This document shows positions 47,631 through 61,270 of a stretch of 64,000 nucleotides of DNA, one piece after another. Source of the stretch: Cokeromyces recurvatus (lineage: Eukaryota > Mucoromycota > Mucoromycetes > Mucorales > Mucoraceae); NCBI RefSeq assembly GCF_025118155.1, contig NW_026251399.1, positions 643,976 to 707,975 of the forward strand, read 5' to 3'. The translations under genes were made by a program, and so were the position numbers. Numbering within the stretch: position 1 is the stretch's first letter; every line of letters starts with the position of its first letter. Under the pieces are notes generated by a model that was not told the DNA's origin, searched no databases, and saw only the letters and a program-made list of their open reading frames with translations.

Positions 47631-49910
47631 TTATTGAATAATTTTATCTCTGTATTCTTCAATATTTTCATGTGTTAAAATAACTAAAAGGAAAACAAAG
47701 ACAAGTTTATATGTGAACAATAAGCTTTTTTTTTAATGCATACTTTACCTAAGTCTCGTTTTGTTAAAGGCTTCTTAGTTAAAGGACAAATATTCTTTTT
47801 ACCTTCCCAATTAGTAAGACAACGTACCCAACTATCATATCTAAAAGAATAATGAAATAGATTAACAAAAATGGTTCATTTTACTTCATTTTACTTCTTA
47901 CCCCATAACATGACCATAGATAGAAATAGCCGGTTTAACAACTTCGTCTAATGTAATAGGATCAATAAAGCCTGGTAAAGGATTATATGGATCTCGTTCA
48001 TCTTCACTTTCTTCTATTTCATCTTCTTCTTCTTCTTCATTATTATTATTATTAGTGGTATCATGATTGGTTACATTTGGTTCAAGACGAGCACGAGTTC
48101 TTCGGGTTGAACGAGTACTTAATGTAAAAGTACCAGAATCATCATTATAGTCTTCAAAATCATCTTCTGAGTCATCATCATCACTATCCCAGCTTCTAGT
48201 CTTTCTCTTCTTCTTTTTTGATTTTTTATCTGTAGTACTTGTTGTAGCCCTTGTTCTTCTAGTTGTCGATGATGATGACGATGAAGAGGGTATACCAGAA
48301 CCACGACCAGTACCATGTTTACTATGTGTGCGAAACGTCTTTTCTGTAGTACCATCTGCTGTTTTCTTATCAAATAAATAATGTGCTTTACCCTTTTCAT
48401 CTAAAACATAATTTGGATCTTGAATCTCATTTGTTTCAACCAAAAGACGATAGAAATTAGAACATTGATAACCTACACGACCGGGAATCTTCATGGCAAA
48501 AATACCCCATTGACCATTCGCACCAACTTCTTCAAGACGTTTAAAGAATAGTTTGCGTTCTTCAGGAGCCCATTGACCTTTTCGTTGCACTTCACCAGGC
48601 GCATTGAAACGATAATAATAACTATTTGGATTTTGATCAATCATTTGATAAGCACGAATACGAGCTTGAGACCAGCCTTCAAATGCCTTTTCAGGATCTA
48701 CTTGATTCTCTTGAACTTGTTTAAGAGCTTCATCCAAGCCTAAACGACCTCCCATACGATATTGTCTTTTGTTTATATATGAGAATGTATATTCCACTTT
48801 TAAAATATGTATATATATGTATATCCACTTACTTTTTGGCAGAATCATTGGTTGTCTTTTTTAATGTTTCTGAACGCTTCTTTAAAAGTTGTTTGTAAGC
48901 AGCTTTTTGTTCATCACTCATAAGACTACGGTTTGTTTCAACTTCAGGAGCATATTTCGTAGCAATTATTTTACGAATACTGATAAGATATCCAGGTTGA
49001 GTAAGACGTACGATGACCTCCTCCTATATCCGAAATAAAAAAAAAATTGAATAAAAGGTAAGTTTATGCAATATATAGATCTATCTATCTATCTATCTAT
49101 ATATTACCTCATCATGCTTACAATCTTCCAACATTTCACTGATTTCTTCATCTGTTAAATAATCATAGACAGATCTAATCTTTTTAGATTTACGGGCTTT
49201 TTCTCTTCGTTCAAACTCTTGAAATTGACGCTGTTGAAGAGCAACTCTTTTTTGGATAATATCCATTTCAGACTCAGTTACCTCTTCACTAAATACGTTT
49301 TCTTTGCGAACAGTCTCAATTTTATTGCTAAATAAACAAAAAGAGGTCTATTGAGAACCAATGTAAAGTATAGAGAAAGCATTGTACAAACTTACTTTTC
49401 AGCAAAATCGATTTTAAAATTTTCATACTCTTCTTCGATATAATCATCTATCACTTGCTTTACTTCTCTAAGTTTTGCCTAAATATAGAATTTTTGTGTT
49501 ATATGGTATCAGAAAAAGAATATAAAGATTTAGAAGTAAATAAATAAAAAAGTAGAGTGAAATGAAATAGAATGAAGCATGACTATACAAGACTTACAAG
49601 TAAAGGTTGAACTTGAACACTATCAGGAATAGGTATTTGTTTCCAGTCTAATCGATGAATTTTTTTTTCATGACCATCTGCATCAAAAGATTGAAATGAG
49701 TTAATCGACCATTAGGAAAAAATTTTTATTTTTATTTTTTATTTTCATTCATTCATGATGATTTTTTTTCGAACATCATTTTTTTCAAGAACAGGTGTAT
49801 AAATAATGAAAATACGTGTCTTTTGTAGCGTTATTTTATTTACCTTCTTTTAAAAACTTAGAAACAAGCCTCTCTTCCTCGGGTGTTGCTTGCTTTTTTG
49901 CACGAACCAT
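47631..49910 (-). CDS. Myb/SANT-like protein with C-terminal U-box-like fold
   Basis: Minus-strand exons 49910..49844, 49677..49598, 49478..49396, 49327..49108, 49023..48833, 48765..47902, 47840..47749, 47683..47631 join in phase; 549 aa. The N-terminus is highly charged and helical (RALQQRQ-type coiled coil around FQEFERREKARKSKKIR). A SANT/Myb-like unit is seen at GQWAPEERKLFFKRLEEVG, NGQWGIFAMKIPGR. A Ser/Thr and Asp/Glu-rich linker follows, with basic KKSKKKKRKTR. The C-terminus has DPITLDEVVKPAIS, GHVMGYDSWVRCL and NICPLTKKPLTKRDL, a U-box-like pattern with few Zn ligands. A chromatin- or ubiquitin-linked nuclear role is likely. I know of no named orthologue. Confidence 0.75.
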
Positions 49911-50289
49911 AGCCTTTGAAAAATTTAAAGAGTTAAAAAAATAAAGGAAAAAACACGGTCCAGAATTTTTTTTCTTTTTTTTTTTTTTTTTTTTTCAGGA
50001 CGCGCTTATTATATAAATCGTGCACAATACTGATTTTCCCCTTCCAAAATGCGGAATTTTAAAACCAATTTGTCCTTTGTATGGTGATTGAGTTAGCATT
50101 TTAATTATAAGTTATATTCCAACAAGTTATAATTCAAATTCTTTTGTCTATAAAAACCACACAATGTAAAATAAAGCTGAATTCATATTTTTTGCTTTTT
50201 AAGTTTATTTTGATTTTCATTACGATGACTCTCAAAGAAAGATATAAAACGCTAAATCCATTCTTTACAGTCAATAGGAGTTATCATCT

Positions 50290-50720
50290 TTTAAGCAGAA
50301 TCCAAGATGCTTGATGCTAGCTAGTCCATCTTATTCAGTTCTTCACAGTGTACACCAAGCTTTACCTTCGACTAGAATTCTTTAATAGGATTCAATAATG
50401 AAGAATAGGGCGGTAAACATACACACTTATATTCCCCTATCTTCAATTAAATTTTGGATTATCTCAGATATGTAGTCTGGTGTGCTATCTCATCACTAAA
50501 TAACGACCTTTCATATCATATTCATAAAGTATATCCATCCTGCTGCTGATGAATTGTAAGTAACTCTCCGTTTGGGAGGGGAGGGAGTACCAAAACATTC
50601 ATCTATCCGTAAAAAGCCTCTCTATTTCTGTTTTCTCTTCTTCAAAACTACGACTTATTGAGGCTTCTTAACAGTAAGAGATTAACCGCATCCCTTTCAC
50701 AAGCTACATCTAAAATGATC
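50290..50720 (-). mobile_element. Decayed Tc1/mariner-type DDE transposase
   Basis: Minus-strand reading, with frame changes, gives pieces in the order of a Tc1/mariner transposase C-terminal half. From 50538, MDILYEYDMKGRYLVM is the strand carrying the second Asp, broken right after it. IIQNLIEDRGI follows, then, in another frame (about 50429-50330), CVCLPPYSSLLNPIKEF-stop-SKVK. The last is the hallmark DDE block 'LPPYSP.LNPIE.FWSKVK', with TAG in place of the Trp codon and Lys for the catalytic Glu. Upstream pieces (50640-50710) are consistent but weaker. Inverted terminal repeats were not found. Confidence 0.8.
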
Positions 50721-51478
50721 AATGTGTTCTGAACTGATATATAATGTTGTGTCTTTTAATTAAACAAATAAATCATAAAATTATTATTCAAGAAGCTTTA
50801 TCTAGATCTCATGATCTACTTTATCGAATAATATCAACACATCTTGTTAAGATTGTAATTGTCTGTGTAAATAAGTTAATAGAAGCAAGCCATCGTTTAT
50901 TACATAAAATAAAGAGCATATTCAAATAAAACTAGTATATTGTACTTTACAGCATAATATTCATTCTACACCCAGTTTTAATCATAGTTATCAGTAGCGT
51001 ATGAACAATTGCTATTGTTATCATAGCTGGAATACACACTATGAATTCATGTTGATGCGTCGCTTACTCTAGAAATGATAACTTATTTTTTTTTGTTTTA
51101 GTAACAGTGATAGCTCAGGAAGGAAAGAATAAAATAATATTATGCTACACGAATACGGAATAATTTGAGGACAATACTTTTACATGATTCTTTATTTTGT
51201 TCGTTGTCAAGATCATGGCATCATTTATCTTGTAAAAATATATAAATTACTCTCTTCAATTTTCACAGACTTGTATTTTGTTTTCATATTCTCTTTCTTT
51301 ATCTTTTTTTTTTAAAGAATGTGGGTAATATTATGTATAAATTCAGCAAAAAAAACTGTGTAGCCGATCATCCTGCTTGTTCAATGATATATGTACACAG
51401 AAGATGATACATATATAAGCAATAAGAATATATTTACGAAAGAAGAGCTATAAGAGATCAGATCTCTGTAACTTTACA

Positions 51479-51667
51479 ATGTTACTAGCAGATTACATAA
51501 GCAAATTTAATATTGTTGATCTCCGTGACATGTTGATAGAAACTCAAGATGAGGGAAAGGATTATAATAGAATAAGAGATCATGATATTGTCCGAGTAAA
51601 ACTGACCGTGTTTCTATATGTTCATCTTTTTGAATCAGGACAACTTAACAAACAGCAGCTGGTATAA
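51479..51667 (+). other. Unrecognised 62-codon open frame
   Basis: Starts MLLADYISKFNIVDLRDMLI and ends LNKQQLV. About 115 bases later an AG precedes SGRPESFVSNFWKKNIKLKY. These may be two exons of a decayed gene like the 41-kb relic; no family was recognised. Confidence 0.2.
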
Positions 51668-53164
51668 ACTCAAGAATTGATAACGTACTATCATTGCAAA
51701 TATTATGGTAAATACGTTTGAAAAAGGCAAAAATTACAAATGAATTGATATCAACCAGTTTTATTTTTTGTATTTTATGTAGCGGTAGACCAGAAAGCTT
51801 TGTCAGTAATTTTTGGAAAAAAAATATCAAGTTGAAATATGTTTCCTAACAAACATCTAAAAATAAATAAATAAATAAACAACAAACTAGATTCCATAGG
51901 CAACATAACCTAAAATCAACATAGAAATGCTTCTAATGAAATAAAGCTCCAAGACGATATTGGCCAGTTATCTCATTAGATCTTATCCTTTGGCTTCCCT
52001 TGTTTTTCGTTGAATGTAATCAGTGCATTCGTCGGTGTTTGGTGGTCATTTAACTTATTGTTCAAAGCACCACACACTACTTTTTTGATAAAGCAGCATG
52101 CTATCTACTGTCCCCAAATGCACTATCGACTTCAAATGACTGAAGCTATTGAGGACTCTTTCCTTTCTTCTTGAATAAGATTCCTACAAAATAACCGCGT
52201 ATCTATTTTTGGTATTCTGTTTTGGTTTATTTTTTATTGGTCAGTTACTTGTATAATCCTTCAAAAAGTTGGCTATCTTTTTTTCACTACACATAAACCT
52301 AATCAATAATTTCTTAATTGACTCTACCCTCTACTCTCTTTCAATATCAGTTATACTATGTTTCTTTTTAACCTTTTTTTTTTTCCATTTTTTATCTGTG
52401 TTCTTAAAAAAAATTTTTTTTTATTAGTATCTTTTATCATTGATAATCTATTTCACCCAAGTAATTTTGGTATACTTCATATCAGGTGCCGAATTTTAAC
52501 TTTTTTTTTTTTTTTTTTTCGCTAATGGCATAATATACATCTTTTTCTCATGAACTATATAATTATATATAGAATAACATGCAAATATCCCTATCTCAAG
52601 AGTGTTAATGAATATAATGGGAAAATCATCGATCCATATTATGATAGTCATCTTCGCTAGAACTTAACTCCATAAAAAAAAAATTAATCTTATAGATACG
52701 TGTAACCTTTTAGTTAGCATTTTTTTTTTTAAAAAAAAAATAAAAAAAAATAAAATAAAAAAGAAAAAGAACGGGTAAATAATGATACAATTGTTTAATC
52801 ATAATACTATTATTAATTTAGTAAAGATCTTCCATTTTATACATTTATGTTAGTCTTCTTTAAGTAATTACAATAATAGTAGTAATAATTCATATTTTGA
52901 AAACAACGTAATACCAACTTTCTTCTATTCCTAATAATGAATGAAAAAGAAAATGTGTGTGTGTGTAACTTTATTTTCTACAGTAGTAGTAGTTGGGCAG
53001 GGAGAAGAAGGAAGAGGGGAAAAAAATCATCACAATGACATTTGAATATACATGAAAGATGAATATATTAAAGTACCATATTTTTTTTTTATTAGAGTTT
53101 AAAACCCACGTATTGCTCTAAAAAAATAATAAAATAAGAATATAACAGTAAGTAATAATGGTAA

Positions 53165-53168
<4 letters not shown>

Positions 53169-53207
<39 letters not shown>
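53169..53207. repeat. 39-nt T run
   Basis: Homopolymer in the 3' flank of the gene at 53397-55485. Confidence 0.9.
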
Positions 53208-53213
<6 letters not shown>

Positions 53214-53396
53214 ACATTGTATAAATTTATAGAATAAATAATATTATTTTTTTTTCTTGCCAAAATAAATGTAATGAAGAAATAGATGCATGGGAATTTA
53301 CAAAAAAAAAAAAAATTTTTTTATGGAAGGGAAAGAGAAGATAGACGACTATTTACAAGTTATAAGGATACAAACAAATTGAAAAGAATAAATATA

Positions 53397-55485
53397 TTAA
53401 AAAAGAGGGTCCAACAAATTAGCTGCAGTAGCAAGATTATCTTCAATAGTAGTATTATACAATTTAGATAGATCAGAGACGGTTGCGTTATGATCCATCA
53501 TACTATAAAATGGATTATCTGTAGGTAACATAAATTGTTCAAATAAATCTACTGTAAAGGGATCTGCAGGCATGGTAGGACTAGGAGTACAAGCAGTACT
53601 ATCAGAAGAGTAAGAGCTAGTAGAGTTTCTACAAGAATTATGGTTTAAATTGTTGCTACTGTCTTCTTTGTTAACACTAAATAAAGACATAGGTTCTTGC
53701 AAAAGCATGTCACAAAATATGGCAGCAGCCGCAGCATCTACACTAGACGTAGAATCCTCTTTTGTATCTTCATCGGCCAGCGAGAAGCAATCAGCAAAAT
53801 CAAGGGACTCTGTGGTTCCACTCATATTTGACATTGCAGGTGAAGCAACAGTAGGGTTCATCTTTTCAAATAAAGCATTTTGGGCAGACAAAGCATCAGC
53901 AGTCAATGGAATACCTGTACTAACAGTGATAGTAGGATTCATAACTGCTGTAAGAGGACTAGCGGGTGAGGTTTCAGTTGGACTAGGTATGGCATCTACA
54001 TGAGTAGCAGTAGATGAAGCATTTGCTATATTATTAAGCGTATTAGTTGAAGGAAGCAAGTCCATGAGTGAAGCTTGTGGATTCACAGTATCTGTCAAAG
54101 AGGGAGGAGGGATAGGAGCCACTCGATTTGAATTTTTACGAGGTAAAAGTGAAGGCATAAATTTAGAACGGTAGATATCAAGTGCACGTTGAAGCATATT
54201 CTTTTTACCCGCTAAATGTCTAGGATTTAACCATGCCTGTAAAATATTTATGTTAAAAATAAGATAGAATCCACAAAAAAAAAAAGAACACGCATATATA
54301 TATATATACAGACACACACACACACTTACCAGTTTCCAAGCTAATTCATTACACATAGTTTCTTCTAACCAACGAGCATTATTGACAGCAGGCCTGGGAA
54401 TATTCATGACACGAGGAAAGGGACAATTCGCTTTACGAAACTCAATATTAATTTCTTCAAGATCAACGGACTCAACATTAATTTTAATACGAAAACGTTG
54501 ATGATTTGCATCTTCAATAGCAATTGTTTTAGGATGATGGGATGACTGAATAGTTACACCAGATAAAGATGAAGCCATATCAGAAGAATCAAACGAGGAT
54601 GGTTCATCATTTTCACGATGTTTACGTTTACGAAGTGTACCGTTTAATAATTTCTCTTGTCGAGCCACACGACGGGATCGCATACTAGGGTAACGGTTAC
54701 GATACGAATCAACAGCGCGTTGAATTAATCCTCGTTTACCAGCAATCTCTTCTTTATTAAGCCAAGCCAATTTCCATCCAAGGTTATTGCATTCTGTTTC
54801 GTAAGCCCATCTATTACCATGATATTCTTCTTTTGGTAAATTTGCTCGGGGATAAACCTATTCAAGAAAAAAAAAATACGTGAGTTTATTCATCCCATTC
54901 GGTCGTTCAATTTTTTTTTTTTTTTTACAAACTGAATGTAATGATAATAATAGAAATAAAACTTACACAATTTTCACTCTTAAACTTATCACAGACAAGA
55001 GATGGATCGACTGAATTAATATCAGTACGGATAGAATAACGTTTTAAGGTACGATTATGCGAATATACAAAGGAGACCCATTCAACGCCATCCTTTACTT
55101 CAGTGATAGGTTCATTCGGAGATGAGGAGTTATTTGTGGACACATGTTTCAGAACAGGGGGCGGGGTAGATGGTGATGAAGAAGAAGAAATAGTGGTCGT
55201 GCTGTTAGTTGTAGCAGATGCCGACGCATTACTAGTGTTGGTTGAGGCATTATTTTTAGGATTGACCAAAGGTGAAAATGATTTATTCATTTCAGCTGCT
55301 TTATTAAGTCTTCTTCTTTTAACCTTACCCAATGTTCGCTCAATAGCTGAAATTTGGTCAGGAGTTAATAATTCTAAAAGAGATTCAGCTTTTGCAGGGG
55401 CATTAATGAGATCTTCAAGAGATAAAGAAGTTGGTGAGTATGGAATATTATCCATTGAATGAGTAGTAGTTGTACAGAAATCCAT
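53397..55485 (-). CDS. Fungal protein with a duplicated DUF8032-like domain, probable transcription regulator
   Basis: Minus-strand exons 55485..54967, 54857..54330, 54236..53397; 628 aa. After a Ser/Thr-rich N-terminus and a basic patch KVKRRRLNK, one domain spans VEWVSFVYSHNRTLKRYSI to the helix AWLNKEEIAGKRGLIQRAVD. It repeats as FRIKINVESVDLEEINIEF to AWLNPRHLAGKKNMLQRALD. Both copies share the order [RYS/RIK]-strand, D.., C.FPRAN/PR., NRW/ARW.ET.CN.L.WKLAWLN, GK...LQRA.D.YR. I associate this with the fungal DUF8032 family, from memory. The C-terminus is Ser/Thr/Pro/Asn-rich with acidic patches, like an activation domain. Nuclear regulation is inferred; no target is known. Confidence 0.7.
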
Positions 55486-56917
55486 TTTTCTTTTCGTTAA
55501 CAAAAATAAAAGAAGATAAAAATAAAATAAAATAATAAAATAAAATAGTAGATATATGGGGTGGTTATTTAGATTTTGGGTTAGAGGTAAAATTGGGTTA
55601 AAGTTAAATAAAAATTACAAAGTTGTAGTTGTTATAAAAATGAGCCTTTTTTGTTTTGTTTTAAATAAGAATGGGGTTATAATGGTAGTGAGTGTTAAAT
55701 AAGTTCGATTGTTAATAAGTTCGTTACTTGTTGAAATTCGATATAAATTTCCAAATATTATTACATAAATTAAAAAGCATTAACTAAGTCGTATTTGATC
55801 GTTTTCTTTAAATATACATATAAATTCCATGTATATAAAGTCTGCTTATTTAAAGAAATTTTCTTTTCTTTTTTTATTTTTTTTTATTTCGTAATATATA
55901 AAAAGAGAGAAGAAGAAGAAGAAAATAAATTAAAATAAAATAAAAAGATATAGAAAGAAAAAAAGAAATAAATTGAGTTTGAAGCTGACTTCAAGTCTTT
56001 TAAAGCTGAAGTATTAATCTCGTAATTTCTTCTATTCGTGTAACTAGAATAGGGATTAAGCGGAGTCAATGTTATTAGAGTAATTTGAAACCAAAATCTT
56101 ATTGTTTTACTCCACTTTATTGTTTTCAGTAAAATATAAAACATCTTTTAAAACCACATTTAGCTTATAGTTTTCCTTATGACTAATTTATAATAAAAGC
56201 TTTTTTTATAACAATATTATTCAATAGCAATCTATTTTGAAACTATTTATTATTATTTCTTCGTAGCACTTTCAGCATTCCGATTATTCCGTGAATAGCC
56301 GACTCTCTAAAATAAAATAACTTTGTGTATTCCCAACTGTCTTTTATTACCTCCTCCCCCCCACTTACTAAAAAAAATACTTTGCCTTTCTAATCATTCA
56401 CTCCCCCCCAATTATAGTAATAATAATAAAGCTTAGTTTACAACATTCTAGCCTAATATTATATTATTAAAGTTGACTTACCTTTTCTTTTTAATTATTT
56501 TGGCTGAATCCTTTTATTGTGACTATTTTACACATTATATGCAACATAAAGTAACCATGGCAAAGCTTAACCAAGTTACCAAGACAATATTCAAAGAATA
56601 CATAGTTATAAAACCAAATTGATTCTACACGTGGAAGGTAAACACATACACACACAGATATATAAATTCAAATATAAATAAAGGATGCAAAACAAGAAGT
56701 ATTTTTTTCTATTCATGTGAAATTTACATATTGTTATAAAATATTTTCTTTCTGTTCAATCATTACACAATTCTATTGTTTTAAAATGAACTTTTTTTTT
56801 TTTTTTTTTTTTTTAAAAAAAAAAGGGATTTTGACTGAGTATTAAACCTTAAAAAAGGATATTTAAAGATTAGCCAGGAAGTGTAATACAAATGTAGGGT
56901 ATATAACTCTATTAACA
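55486..56917. promoter_or_regulatory. Long upstream region, no gene seen
   Basis: Some 1.4 kb between the start of the duplicated-domain gene and the 3' end of Tel2. AAATA-type repeats lie just upstream of the ATG and purine/pyrimidine runs near 55880-55980. C-runs occur at 56350-56410. Such a long, gene-free 5' region in an otherwise compact genome fits a regulated gene. Short open frames here look random. Confidence 0.45.
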
Positions 56918-59900
56918 TTAATTTCCTGCCAACGTAATTTGAGATAGCTTAACTAATATGCTTATTGCTAATTCTTGTATTTTTTGTTCTACTTGATTTT
57001 CCATAATTTCTAAATAAATAAAAGTTGTATGATAAATAATCAAGAAAACAAAAAAAAAAGTAGATGCTTATATATGAATATTTTGGAGAATTACCTTGTA
57101 ACCACTGTTTTGTTTCCACAAGCTCCTTTAAAAAATCATGAAATAGTAATTGCTCTTGTCCTTTATAACTGGTACTTATAATTATATCAATACCAAGTAA
57201 TATCGCCTTCCTTATTACATAAGTATTATTAAGTGTTATACATCTCATTGATAATGCAAATTCAAAATATTCTCGAACTATCTTTCGTTTATCAGACGTA
57301 TTTGCTAATATAGAAAAATGGTTAACTTTATTGTTATATAGTTGGTTTTTTTTTGTTAGAAGCTTACTTGAACTATGTAATATAATATTCAAGGTCATTA
57401 TAAACCTTTCTGCCAAAATAGGATTACTCCCAATCCAATGCCTAAACAAGATAGGTAAAGATAGATATATGTTAGAAATAGGCGCTCATATCATGGATGT
57501 ATTCATAATTTCAGATTGATTTACTTTATGAGGCCTTGTGTTCCTTCCCACCAACCCACTAGCAATGGGAAGAAGAAAACTGGACCAGCTAATCCAGATA
57601 GCTTATTTTTTCGAATATTCTGTTTATGCTGTTTTTCGATCTCCATTTTTCTAGAAATAAATAATGGTTTACCGACTTGATCATTAGTTGTGATTGTCGC
57701 GTTTTCCAGTCTATTTGTTGCTTCATCGATTGATTCCTATAATATAAAATAAAATAAATATAGAGTAATTTTAAAAATACTCAATGAATTATATATGTAT
57801 ATATTACATTATCTATCCAGCCGGCTAATTCTCTAACTGCCATTGATATAGCCCCCAATATCAATTGTTTTTGCCCAGCTGACGTGTTTCGGTCATATAT
57901 TTGATCAATAACAAACCTAATTTATATTAGTTATAAATAAGAGGTCTTATTTTTGTTTGTGTGGTATGTAGGCCCTTATTTACCCAGTTACAGTTGTCGG
58001 AACTGAAGCGATTAGAGCAGTTAATGCATTCTGTTGTAATTTTCGAAAGTCTTGTATTTCATAAGTTTCTGGAAATCCAATTAGATAACTTGCAAGCTTA
58101 ACAGAAGATTCGCCTATTAAGAAAAATAGGGAGTGAATAATAGAACGACTAAGTAAACTCCTTTCATATTTTTTTTTTTTTTTTTACTTAATTCTGTCCC
58201 TGCTCCTGCTCTTTGACGAATAACCTGTTCTGCTGCCTTTAAGCCAATTTCTAATCTTAAAGGATCATTTTGATCCTGAAGACATTGAATCAAATCTCTT
58301 ACAAATCTAAATTACGCGATTAATTAGGATATTCGTACTCTTGAAGATTATATATATATAAATATATATATATATGTATATATTTTTGCTTCTCTACGTA
58401 CACTGGTCTTTTATTTTGAATTTTTGAATCACCTTCTCTTCTTAAGCCTTCATCATCCGATTCTTCTTCCATAAAATAAGCCTGAAATTCATCTTCTTCA
58501 GATTCTATAAAATATAATTATTCAATTTATCCATTCATATGCATATACATATATATTATATAGAATAGTAGTCTCATACCTTCTTCATCTTCATCCTCTA
58601 CTACATAAATAGCATCAGGATCCAATTCTTCTTCATCTGTACCATTTTCATTTTCTGATTCTATCTCTGAAGAAGAAGTTATTATAAGCTCTTCTTCTTG
58701 ATCCAACGCATCTGTCATATTAACAAGCTTTTTTAATTCAAGGAGTTCATCTGATGTAGTTAATAAACCAGTATCTAATGGTTTATCTTTATCTATTCTA
58801 CTAGAAATAGCTTCTGCTACAACCTATAAATGCATATAAATAAAGTTTTTTTTTCTTCTCAGTATATATGTCTATATTCCTTTTTTTCCCCCAAGTGTTT
58901 GTAAATTCATAAATTACTTTACAGCTCCTAATTGAGCAATGGAAATATCTCCACTATCAAAGTAATCTGATACGCTATAGAGTATTGAAGTTTTCCCCAT
59001 TATTTCAGTACGAATGGTATCGTCTGAGAGATAAGCAATCAATACTAAAATAACTTTAGTAATATCTTTTATATATATATATATATATATTTACATGTAT
59101 AAATATTGTTAGTTTAAAAATATAACTAGTTCATATATATATATATATATACATCATAAAATAGACTCACATAAACGTTCTTTAAAACTTGCATGTCTAA
59201 TAAATACGGTATCTGACCAAGTTTGAATAAGACGTTTTATAAAACTTATAATTATTTCATGAGCAGAGGAAGATATCTGTCCAGCATAAACACCTTCTGC
59301 ATAAATGACAGTAGAGATAACGAGTCTAGCCAAGATCTCATCAGCCCAACTTAACTTGGCCATCCGTAATAAAGATGTATTCAAAAAGTGATTTATACGT
59401 TGTTTTCTTCGTTCATCCTTCATAGGCTTTCCAAATAAAATAGCAGCCAGATCTTTGGATACTGATTGAATATTTGACTTTGGTAAAACATCCTGTTTAA
59501 CGTATTGTAATATAGATTTAGTTATTTTCTCAAATGATGAAATTATTTCAATTTGTTCAAACAGGATAGGCCAATATTCAGGTGAAGACCTTGCTACTGA
59601 ATAAATTGATTTCATAACTATATCTAATTATAAAGAAAATATAATTGCATATTAATAATATATACATAAATATATAAATATAAAATAAAACAAAATAAAA
59701 CTAACCTTCATATCCTTGCCTTATTATTTTACCTAAAAGTTCTTGTGTAAAATATACCGAATTTTGTGAAAAGTTTTTTGCAGCTTTATGACTTAATTTT
59801 GCATAAAAATTTCTTAATAAATCAAAAAAAAAAAAAAAAAAAAGCCTTAATTACAACAAATATATTTTTCGATTATATCAAATTCATATAAATCTATGCT

Positions 59901-60492
59901 ACCTGTCAATATACCATTCATGTTCAGCTTTAAATTTTATATGTTCTAGTTGGATTCCAAATACATTAACCAAATGCCCGGGAATGGAACATATCATGGA
60001 ACAAAAGAATCGAACATCATTATGTGAAATATGACATGCATATAGTGAAAGCAAAGTTGAAGATAAAGTAAGTAATTTTAATGCAGTTGAATATAATTCT
60101 AGGGTTTCTAAAGAAGCTTCAGATTGAGAGGAAATACATTCGATCAAGATGGGTAAGGCAACTTGTGCCATCTGCACGTTGATCTTGTCATCATTTGTTT
60201 GAAAAAATAATGTAGCATCAAGCAACGATCTATATGCTGTAGTCGAATTAAATGCAAATGTCCAACGAGGAAGTATTTCCTTGAATAGATTCCATACGTG
60301 TCGTTTCCATGCTGTATGTTGTGTTAATGCTAATCGTTGTTCGATGGATAAAGAAGTTGACAAGCCATTCAGACCAAGCCATTCAAGAGGCAAAGAGATG
60401 CATTTAACAACTGTGTCTAGTGTTGCATTTTCAATTAATGCCTCTTGATCTAATTGTATTAACTGTTCTATATGTTTATTAATTGACTCCAT
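56918..60492 (-). CDS. TEL2: Telomere length regulation protein Tel2 (TELO2), 12 exons
   Basis: Minus-strand exons 60492..59903, 59812..59706, 59623..59171, 59044..58923, 58823..58580, 58504..58402, 58306..58188, 58113..57984, 57916..57808, 57736..57525, 57441..57095, 57009..56918 join in phase; 875 aa (human TELO2 837). The N-terminal half is helical repeat; an acidic segment (SEIESENENGTDEEELD) precedes the conserved C-terminal block RPVFVRDLIQCLQ, EIGLKAAEQVIRQRAG, LQQNALTALIASVP, GAISMAVRELAG. Tel2 works with Tti1 and Tti2, and Hsp90 via R2TP, to mature PIKK kinases such as TOR, ATM and ATR. The conserved block supports the call; the N-terminal half is less conserved, as usual. Confidence 0.88.
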
Positions 60493-61270
60493 ATTTTTGT
60501 TCTTTAATAGGAAAAAAAAAAAAAAAAAAACTGGTGCCTTTCAAAAAAAATATTTCTTTTACTTATTAGTCCGCAATCATTGTGACTATGGTGAATTTAT
60601 GTAACATTGCCCTTTCTTGTTACTATTTTAAATTAAAGATACAATGAGTTTGTTGACAAAGCTGGTAAGAAGGCATTTATTTAACTAATGATTAATAAGC
60701 CATCTCTCTCTCTTTTTATTTATTTATTTATTTATTTGATCCGTAAAGAGTTATAAAGAAATAAGTATCAAATGCCCTTACAGAGTATTTCTTTTTTTTT
60801 TTATTATTATTATTCAAAGTATGAATCATAACTCTATTCAACACAAAATAGGATTGTGTAAGATCAAGAATAATGACAATGATCCTTCGTCTACTATTTA
60901 CAACGTTTTGTTAGTAAATAAACTACTTTTAAGGCATCATGGTTTCTTTTGTTTTTTTGGGGGTTTTTTTTTTTTCTGAAATTCACATATTATGTAATAA
61001 TCTCCTTTATTTTAGTAGTTTAAGTTTCATTTTAAAATGCACTATTATTTGCTGCTTTATTTCTTTTTTAATAACAATGATAACCTTTTTTTTTTAATGC
61101 ACAAGCAAAAAGAAAAAAAAAATTCCGAATGAGGAAATAAATTATGGTGCGTGCAAAATAAATAAATATATGAACATATAAATAAGCTTTTTTTTTTTCA
61201 TTTATTTATTTCACTTTTTTTTCTCTATTTATTTTTTTTTTCTATTTAAACAAATAGGGGCAATAAGTTT
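60493..61270. other. Divergent spacer between TEL2 and the CASTOR-like gene
   Basis: AT-rich, with TTTA repeats (60713-60738) and T runs. A possible tiny start exon at 60644 (MSLLTKL, then GTAAGA) has no convincing continuation. The last 100 bases form the T-rich leader of the next gene. Confidence 0.5.

Larger units (their letters stand above)
49911..53396. other. 3.5-kb gene-poor region with transposon relics
   Basis: It starts with the promoter of the Myb/U-box gene (a T run and a cgcgctt element near 50001). It contains the mariner-like relic (50290-50720), several short frames of unknown origin (50744-50929, 51479-51667), and the AT-rich 3' region of the next gene with a 39-nt T run (53169-53207). 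Around 51990-52190 the minus strand reads GALNNKLNDHQTPTNALITF in one frame, another probable decayed piece. No intact gene was found. Confidence 0.6.

Noticed and set aside
55103..55462. 119-codon plus-strand frame, and a similar one at 53650-54003
   Set aside because: Antisense shadows of the Ser/Thr/Asn-rich minus-strand gene.
60644..60664. Possible tiny first exon (MSLLTKL followed by GTAAGA)
   Set aside because: No downstream exon with conserved sequence could be joined.
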